Shown here: positions 1 through 10,865 of the stretch, one piece after another | Layout of the letters: each line of letters opens with the position of its first letter | How positions within the stretch are numbered: position 1 is the stretch's first letter | NCBI GenBank assembly: GCA_001599915.1 | Contig: BCIG01000039.1 | Coordinates: 1-64,000 of the forward strand | DNA length: 64,000 bases | Source of the DNA: Symbiotaphrina buchneri | Lineage: Eukaryota; Ascomycota; Symbiotaphrinales; Symbiotaphrinaceae | Direction of reading: 5' to 3' | The notes under the pieces: generated by a model | What the model was told of the DNA's origin: nothing | What the model saw: only the letters and a program-made list of their open reading frames with translations | Databases searched by the model: none | Position numbers and translations under genes: made by a program

Positions 1-954
1 TTTTTTTTTAGACAAAACTAGATATGGTTAGAACATTTTAGGAAGAAAAGGAATTGAACCTTTGACAGCTTTTAGCTACTGAGCACATATGTCTGGCGAA
101 GAAGGCCAGACATATGTGGAAGGTGTCCGGAGGTATGGTGTTATGGATGCAGTCCAGATCGGATTACCCCGCAAGTCTTGTGAAGCGGTGGCTGAGAGCC
201 GGATGCATTTGCTGCGCCCATCTTTCAAGAGGTAAAGATCATGCAGATAGTTGTCGTCTTCAATTTACTGATATTGTATCTCGTGAGCGATATGATCGAC
301 GAGAGACAAGCCAGGATACGCTTCAAGAGGTACACACACCCATAAAAAAAGCAAATCCTCCCCTCCGAGTCGCAATTCGTCAAAGTCGATAGCGGACGGA
401 TCAACGAGGTCTCCACACTTTAATGAATTGAATGTATTGAAGAAGAGCACCATCCCTAAGATTTGAATCATGTCACTTATTTTCAAGCCAAGGAAAGATC
501 TGAAGAAGTTGAGCGAGACCTGTCAGGGGTACGCACGCTCAAAGATCTCGAACCTCAAATTAGCCCAAGGAGCCCATAGGTCTGGCCGAGATCTTGATCG
601 ACTGCTCATTCGCAAAAGCTTGAGACAAGGTCCGTCCCGGACGAGACGTAAGGAAGAAGATGCAGTATGAGCCTCGGCCGGTCGACGTCCCCGTCTTTCT
701 GTTAAGCAAAGTATTCGAGAACGTCTGTCGGAAGGTCTAAAGTAAAGACGAACAACCAGGGCACGATTATCAAAAGCCCTGAGATCTGCATGAGATGATA
801 GAATCAAAAGGGACAGGATTCATCGTACACTTCAGCAACACGAGAGTATTCTCGAGCCAGTAGACTCTCCTCCCCTCCTTCCGTTTCTGGCGCAAAACAA
901 CGAGAGCTGGGACAGTAGTCAGTTTATGGTTAACCAACAGAAGAGCATTAAGGA
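1..954. other. Left-edge stretch without a supported gene
   Basis: No reading frame here looks coding. The window begins with a T run. Positions 47-63 form a 5-bp stem with a 7-nt loop whose minus strand reads GGTTCAATTCC, an exact match to a tRNA B box. No matching 5' half (A box, acceptor strand) lies upstream on the minus strand, so no tRNA is called. The 3' end of the proline-rich gene lies just to the right. Confidence 0.5.
84..118. repeat. Perfect 14-bp inverted repeat (hairpin)
   Basis: The left arm at 84-97 (CACATATGTCTGGC) is the exact reverse complement of the right arm at 105-118, with a 7-nt purine loop (GAAGAAG). No gene can be supported around it. It could form a strong hairpin in RNA from either strand or be a footprint of an old insertion. 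Its function is unknown. Confidence 0.85.
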
Positions 955-2289
955 TTACCCAGGAGCAGAAGAATTGGGGAATAAGGAGACAGGATAGTTC
1001 CCATCGAAGACTGCAATTGCCCAATGTGCTGGGACGCCGCCGCCACTTCCAGAAGACATGGATGAGAAATTCGTTGCAGCTGGCGAGATGGGTACTTCTG
1101 GCACTACCGGCGGTGGTGGTCCTGCTGGAGGATATGAAGGATATGAAGGGTATGGCGCGGTAGGTGGGAAACCATAATCAGGGGGAGGATAAGTGGGGGT
1201 TCGAGGAGGACGAGGGTCATAAGGAGGAGGGCGCTCATAGGGAGATGCATAGGGATTTGCTGGAGGATATTGTGGAGGTGGCTGCGGCCGCGGAGGAGGA
1301 GCAGGTGGCGGAGGCGGAGGCGGAGGGGGTGCGTTCGTATACCCCATATGATATGCTCCTGGAGGAGGTCGTGGTTCTTCAAGAATACTCTATGAGCTGA
1401 GAATGGTCAGCGGAGATCGGGTCATAACTTTCATACCTGCAGGCCCTCCAAGGGATAAATTCGACATTGGGATATCGAGTGGCTCCTGTAGTTCTAGTAG
1501 GCTCCTCACTTGTTCTCTGTGTAGTTGGATATTTCTTGGATCGATTGGTTTCCTAAGCTCGAGCATCAGTCTGGGTCAGGCTATGACCTCATTGACAACT
1601 CAGCCTCCTCCTCTTGGGCACGACTCCCATGGCGAGAGCCCTGCAGATGATGTGCTAGGGTGACTGGTATATAAATACGGAAAATTCTATGCTGACCCAA
1701 TTAAAGTGTTGGTAATATCCGTAAGAAAGCGATCGTACAACTCGAGCCTGCTGTAAAGGGGTTCTCCATCTTCAGCATAGAAATGCTCGCAGATCCTGTT
1801 CCAGACATTCCTGAAAGAAACAATAGCCGTAGCGCTGCGAGGATTCTGAGCCACATAGCCGTGTGCGTCTACCAGAGTCAACTTCAGACTCTCGCGCAGC
1901 AATTCTAAATCGCTAGTGACAATACATGCCCTTCGGGCGTAGACCGGGCTATCGATCGTTCCTTGTATGACGTGTATAGCAGAGCTGATTCCGTAGAGCT
2001 TGCTGATGACGTTAGTGATATTGGCATACTCCTCTGGAACGGCCGCAAGAAACTGATTCAGGGCGGCCGCGACATCCCGGGCAATGTCTGCCTCCACCAG
2101 TAGCTTCTCCATGGCAAGTAACGCAACATCAAGGTTGAACAAGACTGAAGAGATAAGTACGTGTGACAAGGGAAGACGGCCAAGAAGCAACAGTGTGAGA
2201 TCAACCACAATCTTTTGTGGCGGTGGGGCAGATGAGGCTCTGAGATCTTGGGAGCCCGGATCTAGAGGGTCTGAAAGGCCTTTGACGTG
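955..2289 (-). CDS. Conserved fungal protein with helical N-terminus and proline-rich tail (model incomplete)
   Basis: Two exons in different frames are clear. The first is open from 2289 down to 1687. It encodes a helical segment of about 190 residues with the stretch LLLLGRLPLSH and an ending YSRLELYDRFL. The second runs from about 1390 to 955 and encodes a run of prolines (more than 35% Pro), then a short ending containing HWAIAVFDG. A plausible acceptor for the second exon is ATAG just before 1390; the donor of the first and anything between 1390 and 1687 are unresolved. No ATG precedes the first exon in frame before a stop at 2290-2292, so a short 5' exon is missing from this model. From memory, fungi have an uncharacterised family with this architecture (helical block, then poly-proline linker, then a WxxxxFDG motif). 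The function is unknown. Confidence 0.6.
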
Positions 2290-3453
2290 TCAACGCATCT
2301 TGGTGCTGCAGCCAAAGTAGATGGATCCTTTGCCGATAGGTCTGGTTCCGATGCCTTGCATGCCTCGTGCATCGCACCATCCACTAGGCAGATATCACGA
2401 GATTAGTTTGTAATCATCAGTGTCCCCCATCATCGTGTGAAAATCAGGGAATGAAGCAATGAAATAAAAGTTGAAGCAATTTGACCTGATCATGAATTGA
2501 CTTTGCATGGATGATGCGCAGACAAGCCTCCAAAGCATGGAGATATGTTCATATCATGCAAGTCTTCAGCACGGTAAGCAAAGTGCTGCAGCCGAACAAG
2601 GCGGGACGACCGATTGCTGTATGAAGTACTCCGTACTCCGTAACCAGCCAGTCGATGAGCGCGCAACCATCAAAACAACAGCAAGCCGTGAGGGAAATTA
2701 TGTTATGCCGATAACAATAATAGGCCATGCAATCCTGCTCCAGCAGCAGATGTTAACAAGCATATCATAATAAAGAGTCAAGAGAGGGGTCGAGGATTTT
2801 AAATCCCCAATACAATCCCATCCTCCGCCTTGCAGAAGCCATAGGCTATCCAAATGCAGGGCGGTCGATGTTTGTTTATCACCGCCTCGCCTCATTTTCT
2901 CGCGTCTGGCGATGTGGTGGTCAAAGCGAAAAGCCATCCCTCCAACTCCACTGACCGGGCCTTTCGGAGACTCGCCAACCAACTTCTGTTATTCCGTTCC
3001 ACGGTCTCAATTGGATAATAGAAATAGCTTGATGCTACCGTATGACCTATTCTTTACAGGACAACTACTCCAGTGCTTTACTCTCAAACAATACTACACA
3101 CACTACGTCACAGGAACCACAGGGTCAGTCAAGATATTAGAGATCAACTTGCATTGAGCGATAGACGAGCAGTAGCGGACAAGGTACTCCGCAAACCCCC
3201 GGACTAGCTAGCTGATCTAACAATGACAAAAAAGCAAAAGCAACGAGATACCACAACGAGACCCCACTATCCGATACCGAGAAACGCGCGACCCGACCGA
3301 AGACTGATAAAGCAAGAGAGCCAAAGATGAGAAAATCCGCCCAGCGCAGTTGAGCGCCAATCCCAGGGGGGTCACGGCAGTCCTAGCCACTGATGACAAT
3401 TGGATATCTTGAAAGGGCGAAGTTGTGAAAAGGTTCCAAAGCCGAAGAATCCT
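2290..3453. other. Intergenic, shared upstream/3' region
   Basis: About 1.2 kb lies between two minus-strand genes. It must hold the missing 5' exon and promoter of the proline-rich gene. It also contains a perfect tandem 7-mer (TACTCCG twice, then TA) at 2627-2642, a motif that recurs in other intergenic parts of the window. No coding frame is supported. Confidence 0.5.
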
Positions 3454-3925
3454 TTAAGCGGACTCATCATCATCGGCAGCCTAGGAGAGCTTGAACATTA
3501 GTGTGGGCATACTGAACCACAAGTGAAGCCACTTACATTGTAGTTTGCCTTCTCATTCTCGTAGCGCTTCTTGTCTTCAGCGGCCTTGGCCTCATAGGGA
3601 GCACGTTGCTTCTCGCTCAGAGCCTTCCACCTTTCACCGAGGACCTTTCCGACCTGGCCTGTAACGAATGGCGATCAGTTGAGGATACTGGGAAGACTGC
3701 GGGAGCATTGGCTTACCAAAAGTGATGTTGGGGTTCTCAGCCCTCACGTTCTCACGTTGCTCGTTGGCGAAGAACATGTATGCGGAAAGACCACGCTTGG
3801 GCGCATTGGGATCTGCACAACGCGTCAATGTGTCGGACGAGTATAATCGCGACGGGATACATACCCTTCTTCTTCTTCTCGGCGCGGCCCTTGGTAGCGC
3901 GCTTCTTGGTGGCTTCCTTAGGCAT
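3454..3925 (-). CDS. NHP6: Non-histone chromosomal protein 6 (HMG-box)
   Basis: The model has four exons: complement(join(3454..3480,3537..3658,3717..3812,3865..3925)), 101 aa. All introns have canonical GT/AG ends. The product starts [20 protein letters not shown] (basic tail). A single HMG box follows at about residues 21-92, with the hallmark [15 protein letters not shown], the NPNITFGQVGK turn and the [16 protein letters not shown] helix. It ends in a short acidic DDDESA tail. Length and architecture match yeast Nhp6A/B and fungal orthologues. These proteins bend DNA without strong sequence specificity and assist nucleosome remodelling (FACT) and Pol II/III transcription in the nucleus. 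The ATG at 3925 is the only one consistent with the basic tail. Gene body and splice sites look intact. Confidence 0.95.
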
Positions 3926-5807
3926 TGTGGATGCGGTTGTTATGAAGTATGAAGATAAAAATCGCTGGAGCTGAGATTTTCGCGTCAGCAAGGTAGTTCA
4001 AGCTTTCAACAGGTTGCGCGACCAAAAAGACTCAAACGCTGTCGCATGGTGGGGTGTGTAGAGGTGTAAACACGGTCGCGGTGAGCTCTCCATACAGTTG
4101 GTGGTGCTTGTATGGAGCGTCCCCCGGTCGCGACAACAACACGATTGTTGGCGATGAAGGCGGCGCGAAGGTGTCCAAAATCGCGTAAAGGAAAATCAAA
4201 CTCACCTCAGCGATATAAACGAGTCAGATAGAGCTGTAGCGGTCGTTGGGAGGACTATATCGTTGCGTCGGACGCGTCAGTGGATGAACCAAACAAACGA
4301 CGCCGCAAGGACGATTGAGTGAAGCAACGACGAGAATCAAGCAGGAATTGGTCGAATCAGAGCGGTGCAAGAAGGGGGAACGCGTTTTGGCTGGAGGCAA
4401 AGCGACTGCGAAGCCGGTGCCTCCAGGCGCAGGTCAAGCGAACTCACCAAAAATGGATTATTGGGCCTTTTGGTTGAACAGTGACTGCGGTCGCTGCACT
4501 GCGAAATTGTATGGGCGAAGAGGCTGGGTGTGTAGAAGTAGTAGCAGTAAGAGTGGTAGGTAGAGGGCAAAGGCAGGCGGTGGTCGTAATATGGGCGGGC
4601 GGCACTCCTCAGCAGGGCAGGCACACAAAGAGCTGGGGCCTGCCTTACTACCCGTCTTACCTGCTCGCCCAGTGCTAGCAAGTCCACCACCACCACACAC
4701 ACAAGCACACCAAGCCCAAAGCATCCGCCCGCAGCCCTTTGCTCGCTAAGGTATGAAGGTACGGGACACCGTAGTCGCCCACTCGCCCTACCGAACCAAC
4801 TGTGTGCCTACTAACAAGCAGACTATGAGGTACCTTTCCGCTGTACCTTGCCTGTAAGGGTACTTTCCATAACTTTCGTCCCTTGCCTGGCGTACTCCTA
4901 AGCTGGGTGATGGGGTCCTTCGTTCGCTCTATCTGTTTGCCGACGCGCCATTTGCCCCTCTTATTGGCTCTTTCACGCAAAAAGGCGAGATCACCGACCA
5001 TGGCTGTCCGCCCATTCCTTCCCTTTTAACACCGTACGCTCCCGTTTGCGCGTCATAGGAGAGAGAATGCAATAATGATTTACGGTTCGGTATAGTGTAG
5101 GTGTACACACGTACTTTGCCCACCGGGAGGGCCGCTCTCCTGTAATTGGCCCATAATGATCAACAACCAGAGCCATGCCCAAACATGCTGCGCTGCGTAC
5201 ACCCAGTAATTGGCTACTCTGTGCGGTACCTTACGATAAGGCGCGATTGTATGTACCAACGTACTCTTACTGCTCCGCTCATCATCTGTTGACATTCCTG
5301 CTTCGCGGTGCTCTCTTTTCCTCTACAACTGGCTTGGTCCTCATGTAAGGAAGATGATCAACTACTCGCTATAGAGAACAGCATATTGAATTACTGATAA
5401 CGGGTTTAAGCTCAACAGCCCAGCGTACAGCATTTCAAGACAGTCTAGAGGTAAGTGCCGTGCTTTGGTAACCGCCATCCAAACCCACTAGAGGCTATCC
5501 CGAGATGCATGGAGCCGTTCCAACATCGCGGTGAGCAGAGCACATCGGACATCATAGCCATTGCCAACAGCGTAGAAAGAATTTATCGTGCCTGTAGTCT
5601 GTCTTTGAGCTTTATTAAATGTTCACGTGAAGAGACTCCTGCTACATCCGTCGTCCCTCGAAAGCATGTGAAGGGCGTTCTGGCCGTTCGCCTAACTCCG
5701 CGTCTTTGTTTACTTCCTTTCCCTCTATCACGATCACGACGTTGCAGGTGAAGAGAGCACAGGACACATCTTAAGTCAACTCGGGAGCCTTGTGGGCCGC
5801 TTTCGAC
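3926..5807. other. Long intergenic region between divergent genes
   Basis: About 1.9 kb separates the NHP6 start (minus) from the start of the 418-aa gene (plus), so it holds both promoters. It contains CT/GA-rich tracts and several GGTACC/GGTAC-centred short motifs between about 4750 and 5240. Open frames of 60-120 codons occur on both strands, but they overlap each other and show no domain or splice logic. No gene is supported. Confidence 0.5.
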
Positions 5808-7160
5808 ATGGCCACCGAGAGCAAAGGTTCGTTCCAGGCGGAGCTCCTCAAGACCACCCGAGTTCCCCTGGTAGTCCACCCGATGCACTGGTCAACCGCG
5901 CACCTCAAGCTCCTCCGAGTCGTCAACGTCGACACCTATTCTACGTTAGAGAAAGTGATAGGAAAGGACCTCGGAAGTTATTTGAGTGATGAAGAGCTCG
6001 ACAAACCTCTTACCTGGATCGATCCAAAGGGTGCCGAAGAGGATATCCCTGACGAGCATTACTCGCAATACTGCCAGTGGAAGATGATTCGGCATACCAA
6101 GACTTGGTTGGACGAGAAAGGCCAGTTACGAGCGCGTGAGCGTGGAGTGCTGAACCTTTGCAACGTGTGGGCTGAGCAAATCTACCTGAAGATTCGTGGC
6201 CTTCCTGCACCTGAACGTCCTCCGTAAGGCACACCATTAATTTGTCAAGGAGATTGCTAATGTAACCAGTGGAAGCTCCATCGCTGACGACAACTACCTT
6301 ACTTTTCACTTTTCGAAATACCAGGTCAACTTGAGGACACAACTCACACTGCGAGCATGGCCAAAGCCCAGGGACTGGCATTCCAGCTATCCGATCCTCA
6401 CAATCTCTGCTCGAAATCACGATCTCTACGAACGTCTTTGGGATCATTACAAGAATTCGACCTTCAATAAGGAGCATTGGCGCCGTATCCGCCTTAGGAC
6501 ATCAAAATTGGCTGAGGAGGTTGGAACGCTCATTGCTATGGCTCAACAACAGGCGGAGCTGCTTAGCAAAAACAAATTCTTTGTGGGCGACCACGGTGAT
6601 TCTGGGCTGAATGTATTTCGTGTGAGTGCCCCTTAATGCCTTCGAACTTTGGTGTGCTGATATCAAAACAGCCAATCCTTATCTCGGCTGACGGTAGTAC
6701 TGTCCGCTTCATTCGAGCTCACATATCACTGGACTATTTGCAGACGCTTGCCGACCCATCACGCCCGCTCTCGGAAGACCTCGTGCTTGACCAAACAGCT
6801 GCAATCGACCTCCTAGAGCCAGACGCTGCGTCACAGGTGTTTCTTGCTATAACGGCTATCATCGATGAATATTCCTCCTTGATCAAACCGTTACTCGCGA
6901 AACGCTTTCCTGAACCACGGGCACGCACCGTCAGCTTTCCAGCAAGTTTCGACGGCGCAGCCTCTCCTCTTCGGGAGGTCGACAAGAATCGCAAGGCTAG
7001 AGCTCACGAGCGAGGCTCATCCGAGAAACACCAGGAACATGGCATCGCCGGAAAGTCTAGCAAACGACAATTTCATGCCGAAGATCGTCCTGGATCTCCC
7101 AAGAGGAGTGCCGTCGATCGTCCGGAAATCGGCAGGAAGAAATCTGGGCTCTCTTCTTGA
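5808..7160 (+). CDS. Hypothetical protein, 418 aa
   Basis: The model has three exons: join(5808..6223,6270..6621,6672..7160). The introns are short (46 and 50 nt). The first has a textbook TGCTAAT branch point, and both give uninterrupted frames when removed. The start MATESKGSFQ was chosen because the upstream in-frame codon lies in a poor context. The N-terminal 310 residues look folded (mixed helix/strand, no TM, no signal peptide). The last ~90 residues are basic and low-complexity (KKSGLSS end), suggesting a nuclear or disordered tail. I do not recognise a family, and no catalytic motif is evident. It is divergently transcribed from NHP6. Confidence 0.75.
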
Positions 7161-7900
7161 CCCCCAATGACGATGCTTATGACCATGGTGTTCTCATGTT
7201 GCTTCAAGGTCCACTGGTTGGTTTTGTAGTATTTGATGCGTTTGAAAGCTATCATGAACTGGCGCTCTGATTTTGAAACGACAAAATTCACGACGAGCAT
7301 AGCATGCATTTGACGAAGAATGGAGTTCCAGCGCGAATAAGATGGGCATGGCGGTCGGAAATATCAAAAGAAAATGATGGACCTTTCTCGGCGTTGCAAC
7401 TTTCGAGATAGCGGGAAAGCATGGGATGGTGTTGATACGCAGGCGTATTGGTAGACCTCTTAGAAATTCGCTTCTCACTAGAAACTTCAATAAATGAATT
7501 GTCACGTTGCGTGTCTCGCTCGACTTGAATGTGACCCTTGATGCTTGGCCATGCCCATTCGTCGGAGGTTCGGCGCGGCGGTGCCGCTCCGGTAACCGTA
7601 GTCCGCTCGACTCCTTTACCCCTATTATTGCATCCAATAAGTCGGTAAAAAGGCGGGAAAGACAGGATTGTTGTTACGTCCAGAAAATCCCTCTCATTCA
7701 TATACTCCCTCTGGAAACCAATCTCTCCTCGGAAAATCCGGGTTATTCTCCGTCGCGATTTCGAGGCGATACTGCGGCGCCACACCTGCCTGCATATTCC
7801 GCGCCGAGTAGATGAATTTGCCCGCGCGCTGTGCAGCGATCTTACGGCCTGAAGCGAAAGAGGGGAGACTGGATGCATCGTTTAGATGCGCTGCGTCTTG
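7161..7900. other. Convergent intergenic region with one doubtful ORF
   Basis: This interval lies between the 3' ends of a plus-strand and a minus-strand gene. A minus-strand ATG frame of 196 codons (7878..7288) is open here. It begins only 22 nt after the neighbour's stop, is Ser/Arg-rich without a recognisable domain, and overlaps the likely 3' UTR. I do not call it a gene, though expression data could change that. Confidence 0.4.
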
Positions 7901-9895
7901 TTAATTGTTTCGTTCTAGGGACGCCGGAACGGGGACGGAGCAGCATATGGACGTACGCTTAAGCAGCCTGGCAACAGCAAGCTGGCTCTCATCTTGTAGG
8001 ACGACTTGATTCGCGATAAGGGTCGCTACAAGGAAGATGATGAGATGCCCGGCACCGATACAGGCGAGGACAATGCCACAGTGGATCCAGTTGACGCTTA
8101 GCTGAACCCCTTCGAATGGGCGTTGACCGTGCTGAACGGTTTGCTTGATGTTGAGCTCGCCTACCGCAGCTACGACGCCAATGGCAAAGTTTGCAGTCAG
8201 TGATTGCATCCCGTTTACGTCGTTGCTCGGAGGAGAACCGAAATAAGAGCTATCAAACTGTTAATGAGACACAAATGGATTGATGCTGGTAAACGTACTC
8301 AGAAATGTATCGGTTACTTTCGACCTGTTCGCTAGCATTTACGTGGGAATTGGCGTAGCCTGATATACCAATCGCGGCAGATGCCATCTCCTTTACTAAA
8401 GGCGAGATCTGATGTGCTGGATCGTATGTGTTAGAGACGTTGGTCAAGCTTGTATTGCACCAGTAGAAGTGGTATGAGTTGTCCGCCCCAGTTGGACATT
8501 GCAAGACCCAGGTGGCTGAGCAGCCGGATCCGCACCAGTTGATGGCTGTTTGGCCCGGAAGAGCATAGATGATGGAATTCGCCCCTCCTAACCCAAGGTT
8601 TTCATTCCAGTGCCTCCCTTGGTAGTCAAAGCTGACATTATTGCCACCAGGATAATCCACAGTGAGTTCATCACAGCTGCTGGTTGCGTTAATCGTCCTG
8701 TTCGTGAGAACGAACTTGTTTGGATTTCCGGGCATCACATCTCTGAATCTGTATGTGAAAGTCTGACTGTCATCGCTCATGAAATACAAAGCGTTTGTGT
8801 CCGACCAAGATTCATTGATGCGATTGGAGGCATAGCTGGTTGAGATATCTCCATACAGATGGGAGAGAAATTGATTGCTGCCCTGGGGAGAGCTTCGGGA
8901 ATATCCATTGCTCGGGGAGAAGTAGGTCATATTGGGCACGGAAACATTTCCGTCTTCCCAGGCCAGGAAGCTATCATAATTGTCAAGTGAGTATGTAAGA
9001 CCGAGGAGTGCTACACCAATTTGTGACCCCTGTACATGTTAAGTCGGGTTTGTTTTAGTTGACAGACCAGTGAACATACAATATTCAAGAGAACCTAAGA
9101 AAGGGACCAAATTAGCATCTGAGACATGGACGATCGCTGAAAGGGTAAAGGTGGAGGAGTACATGCCCATAATATCAGCATCAGTTTCAGAAAGAGAGAA
9201 GTGCTAGAGGACCACGACAAGCAGATCTTGACAGTCCTCCAAAGACTATCGATGCCCAGTATATGGTCTACGTCACGGAGTGTATGTGGATGTGCGGTGA
9301 GGATTTTCCATCTTAGCTGTATTATCAGCGCCTTGAATGCCGAGGCAATATTCAAACTCATCATGATCGCAAGTCCAGTTATAATAGTATTGAAGATTCG
9401 CTTTGATCTTTGGCCTAGCACCTCAGGGAGACTGTATTCGTACAATGCAAAGGCAGCTCCAGAAACCAGGGTGACTGTTATTAGCCATCTAAAGAAACCA
9501 ATAATGAAGGTTTCCCTGAATTGAGTGGTCCTCCTGAATTCGGAGGTCAAGTGTGGTTTCTGAAACCGCGTATACCCAGTCGACGGCGTTTGATAAACTG
9601 GAGGGGATGATGAGGGAAATTGGGATGCGGTATATCCTGTATATGCGGTACCTGGAGCTGTGCTTTCTCAACATCGCAGCTCCGGTTTCTATCAGATGAG
9701 TTAATACTTACTGGCTTGTGGAGGGCTCAACAGAGTATAACCAGGAGATGTAGGTCCTGCGCCTGACAGACCAAGGCCAAAGTAGCTACTCGCAGACGGC
9801 ATACTGGGTGGAGGGTCCGGTCGGCCGTATTGAGCATGACTCAACGGTATACCAGCAGCAGGCAAGAGAGGTTCTTCGTCCTGCACAGTCGCCAT
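7901..9895 (-). CDS. Multi-pass membrane glycoprotein, uncharacterised fungal family
   Basis: The model has five exons: complement(join(7901..8249,8299..9029,9080..9094,9167..9657,9712..9895)), 589 aa. The N-terminal ~125 residues are Pro/Ser/Tyr-rich and cytosolic-looking. Two TM segments follow at about residues 131-152 (FFRWLITVTLVSGAAFALYE) and 162-185. A third hydrophobic stretch spans the microexon (LILW-VLLNI-GSQIGVALLGL). Next comes an extracellular loop of about 250 residues with many N-x-S/T sites and paired cysteines (CGSGC). A last TM near residue 550 reads HCGIVLACIGAGHLIIFLVA. Many ascomycetes have proteins of this general architecture with no known function. Two model details are inference: a GC-AG intron (9095..9166) and a 15-nt microexon (9080..9094). 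They are the simplest way to restore the conserved hydrophobic helix in frame. Confidence 0.75.
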
Positions 9896-10865
9896 AGCTT
9901 GCGAGCAATAGAAGCCTGATATATGATATGAAGATTCAATAGATGATAAGCAAGTTAGGTTCAGGACCGCAATTGACTGATGATATGTGTTCGACAGTAG
10001 CACTTTCGAATTAACAGAGAAGATTGAGGAAGGCTGGGACTTGAAAGAGGAGGAGAGAGAGGTCAAGGCCCACATGCAACTCGGCATCCAATCCTGTCGC
10101 ATGAGCAAGACTATATATCAACTGAGAGAGGAAGGGTGGTAAGCAGGGCGCCACCGTGGGACAATAAAAAGTACTTCAACCATGGCGACGCCAGTGTTGG
10201 ATTATGTGGTTTGAACGAGGCTGAGAGTTGGTTCGGTATCGCCAGCAGCATTGGGCTCAGCTGTCATGCAGCCAAGACGGCCCCCAACCTTATCTTTGTC
10301 AAAAAGGAGTTAGCAACAGATTGATGGGCAGTTCGAATCTTCTCATGCCGATGGTACTCGTGCAAAGGCGTCTTTCGGTCACACAGCCTTGGTTTTAGCA
10401 AGAAGGTTCGGATCGTGGCGCAATCCATGTTCAGGGATACGAGACGCCCAGAATCGACGGATACCAATGCTTTGAGTGACGAACGTGCTCGTCAAGTCCT
10501 ATCTCTTCGAGGCTGTATGAAGTACATCGTACATTTCTTTCTCTTGCATCATTTGCTCGCCGTCTCATCCTCTCGTCTTATCTCGTCAAGGTCGTCTCCT
10601 CCAAACAACAAACGGGAATTGTTCTCGACTCGAGCTCGGCAAATCGGCATCATTCTTGTGCGACGCTAACCGCTTCAAGAGATACGCCATTTATCTCTCC
10701 GCCGTTAATAATCGGGATATCGGGCAGTTGCGGGGGAAATAAATGATGACCTTGCTTCACTAAATTCTTCTCTGTTATTTACCGAGACATTGTCCGAGTC
10801 ATGAAGATGCTTGAGTGCAATTGCTCCTCTTTCTATATACTCATGTCTTCGAGATTATAGCATCC
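9896..10865. other. Intergenic region between divergent genes
   Basis: About 1 kb holds the promoters of the minus-strand membrane glycoprotein and the plus-strand MFS transporter. The stretch just before the MFS start is pyrimidine-rich with a TATATA-like run near 10836. No coding frame is supported. Confidence 0.45.

Noticed and set aside
7288-7878. 196-codon minus-strand ATG frame
   Set aside because: It starts 22 nt after the membrane gene's stop on the same strand and has Arg/Ser-rich random-looking composition. It may be transcribed 3' UTR, so I left it as a doubtful ORF only.
10325-10360. GTTCGAATC string considered as a tRNA T-loop
   Set aside because: The flanking bases do not form a T-stem and no A box or acceptor stem is present.
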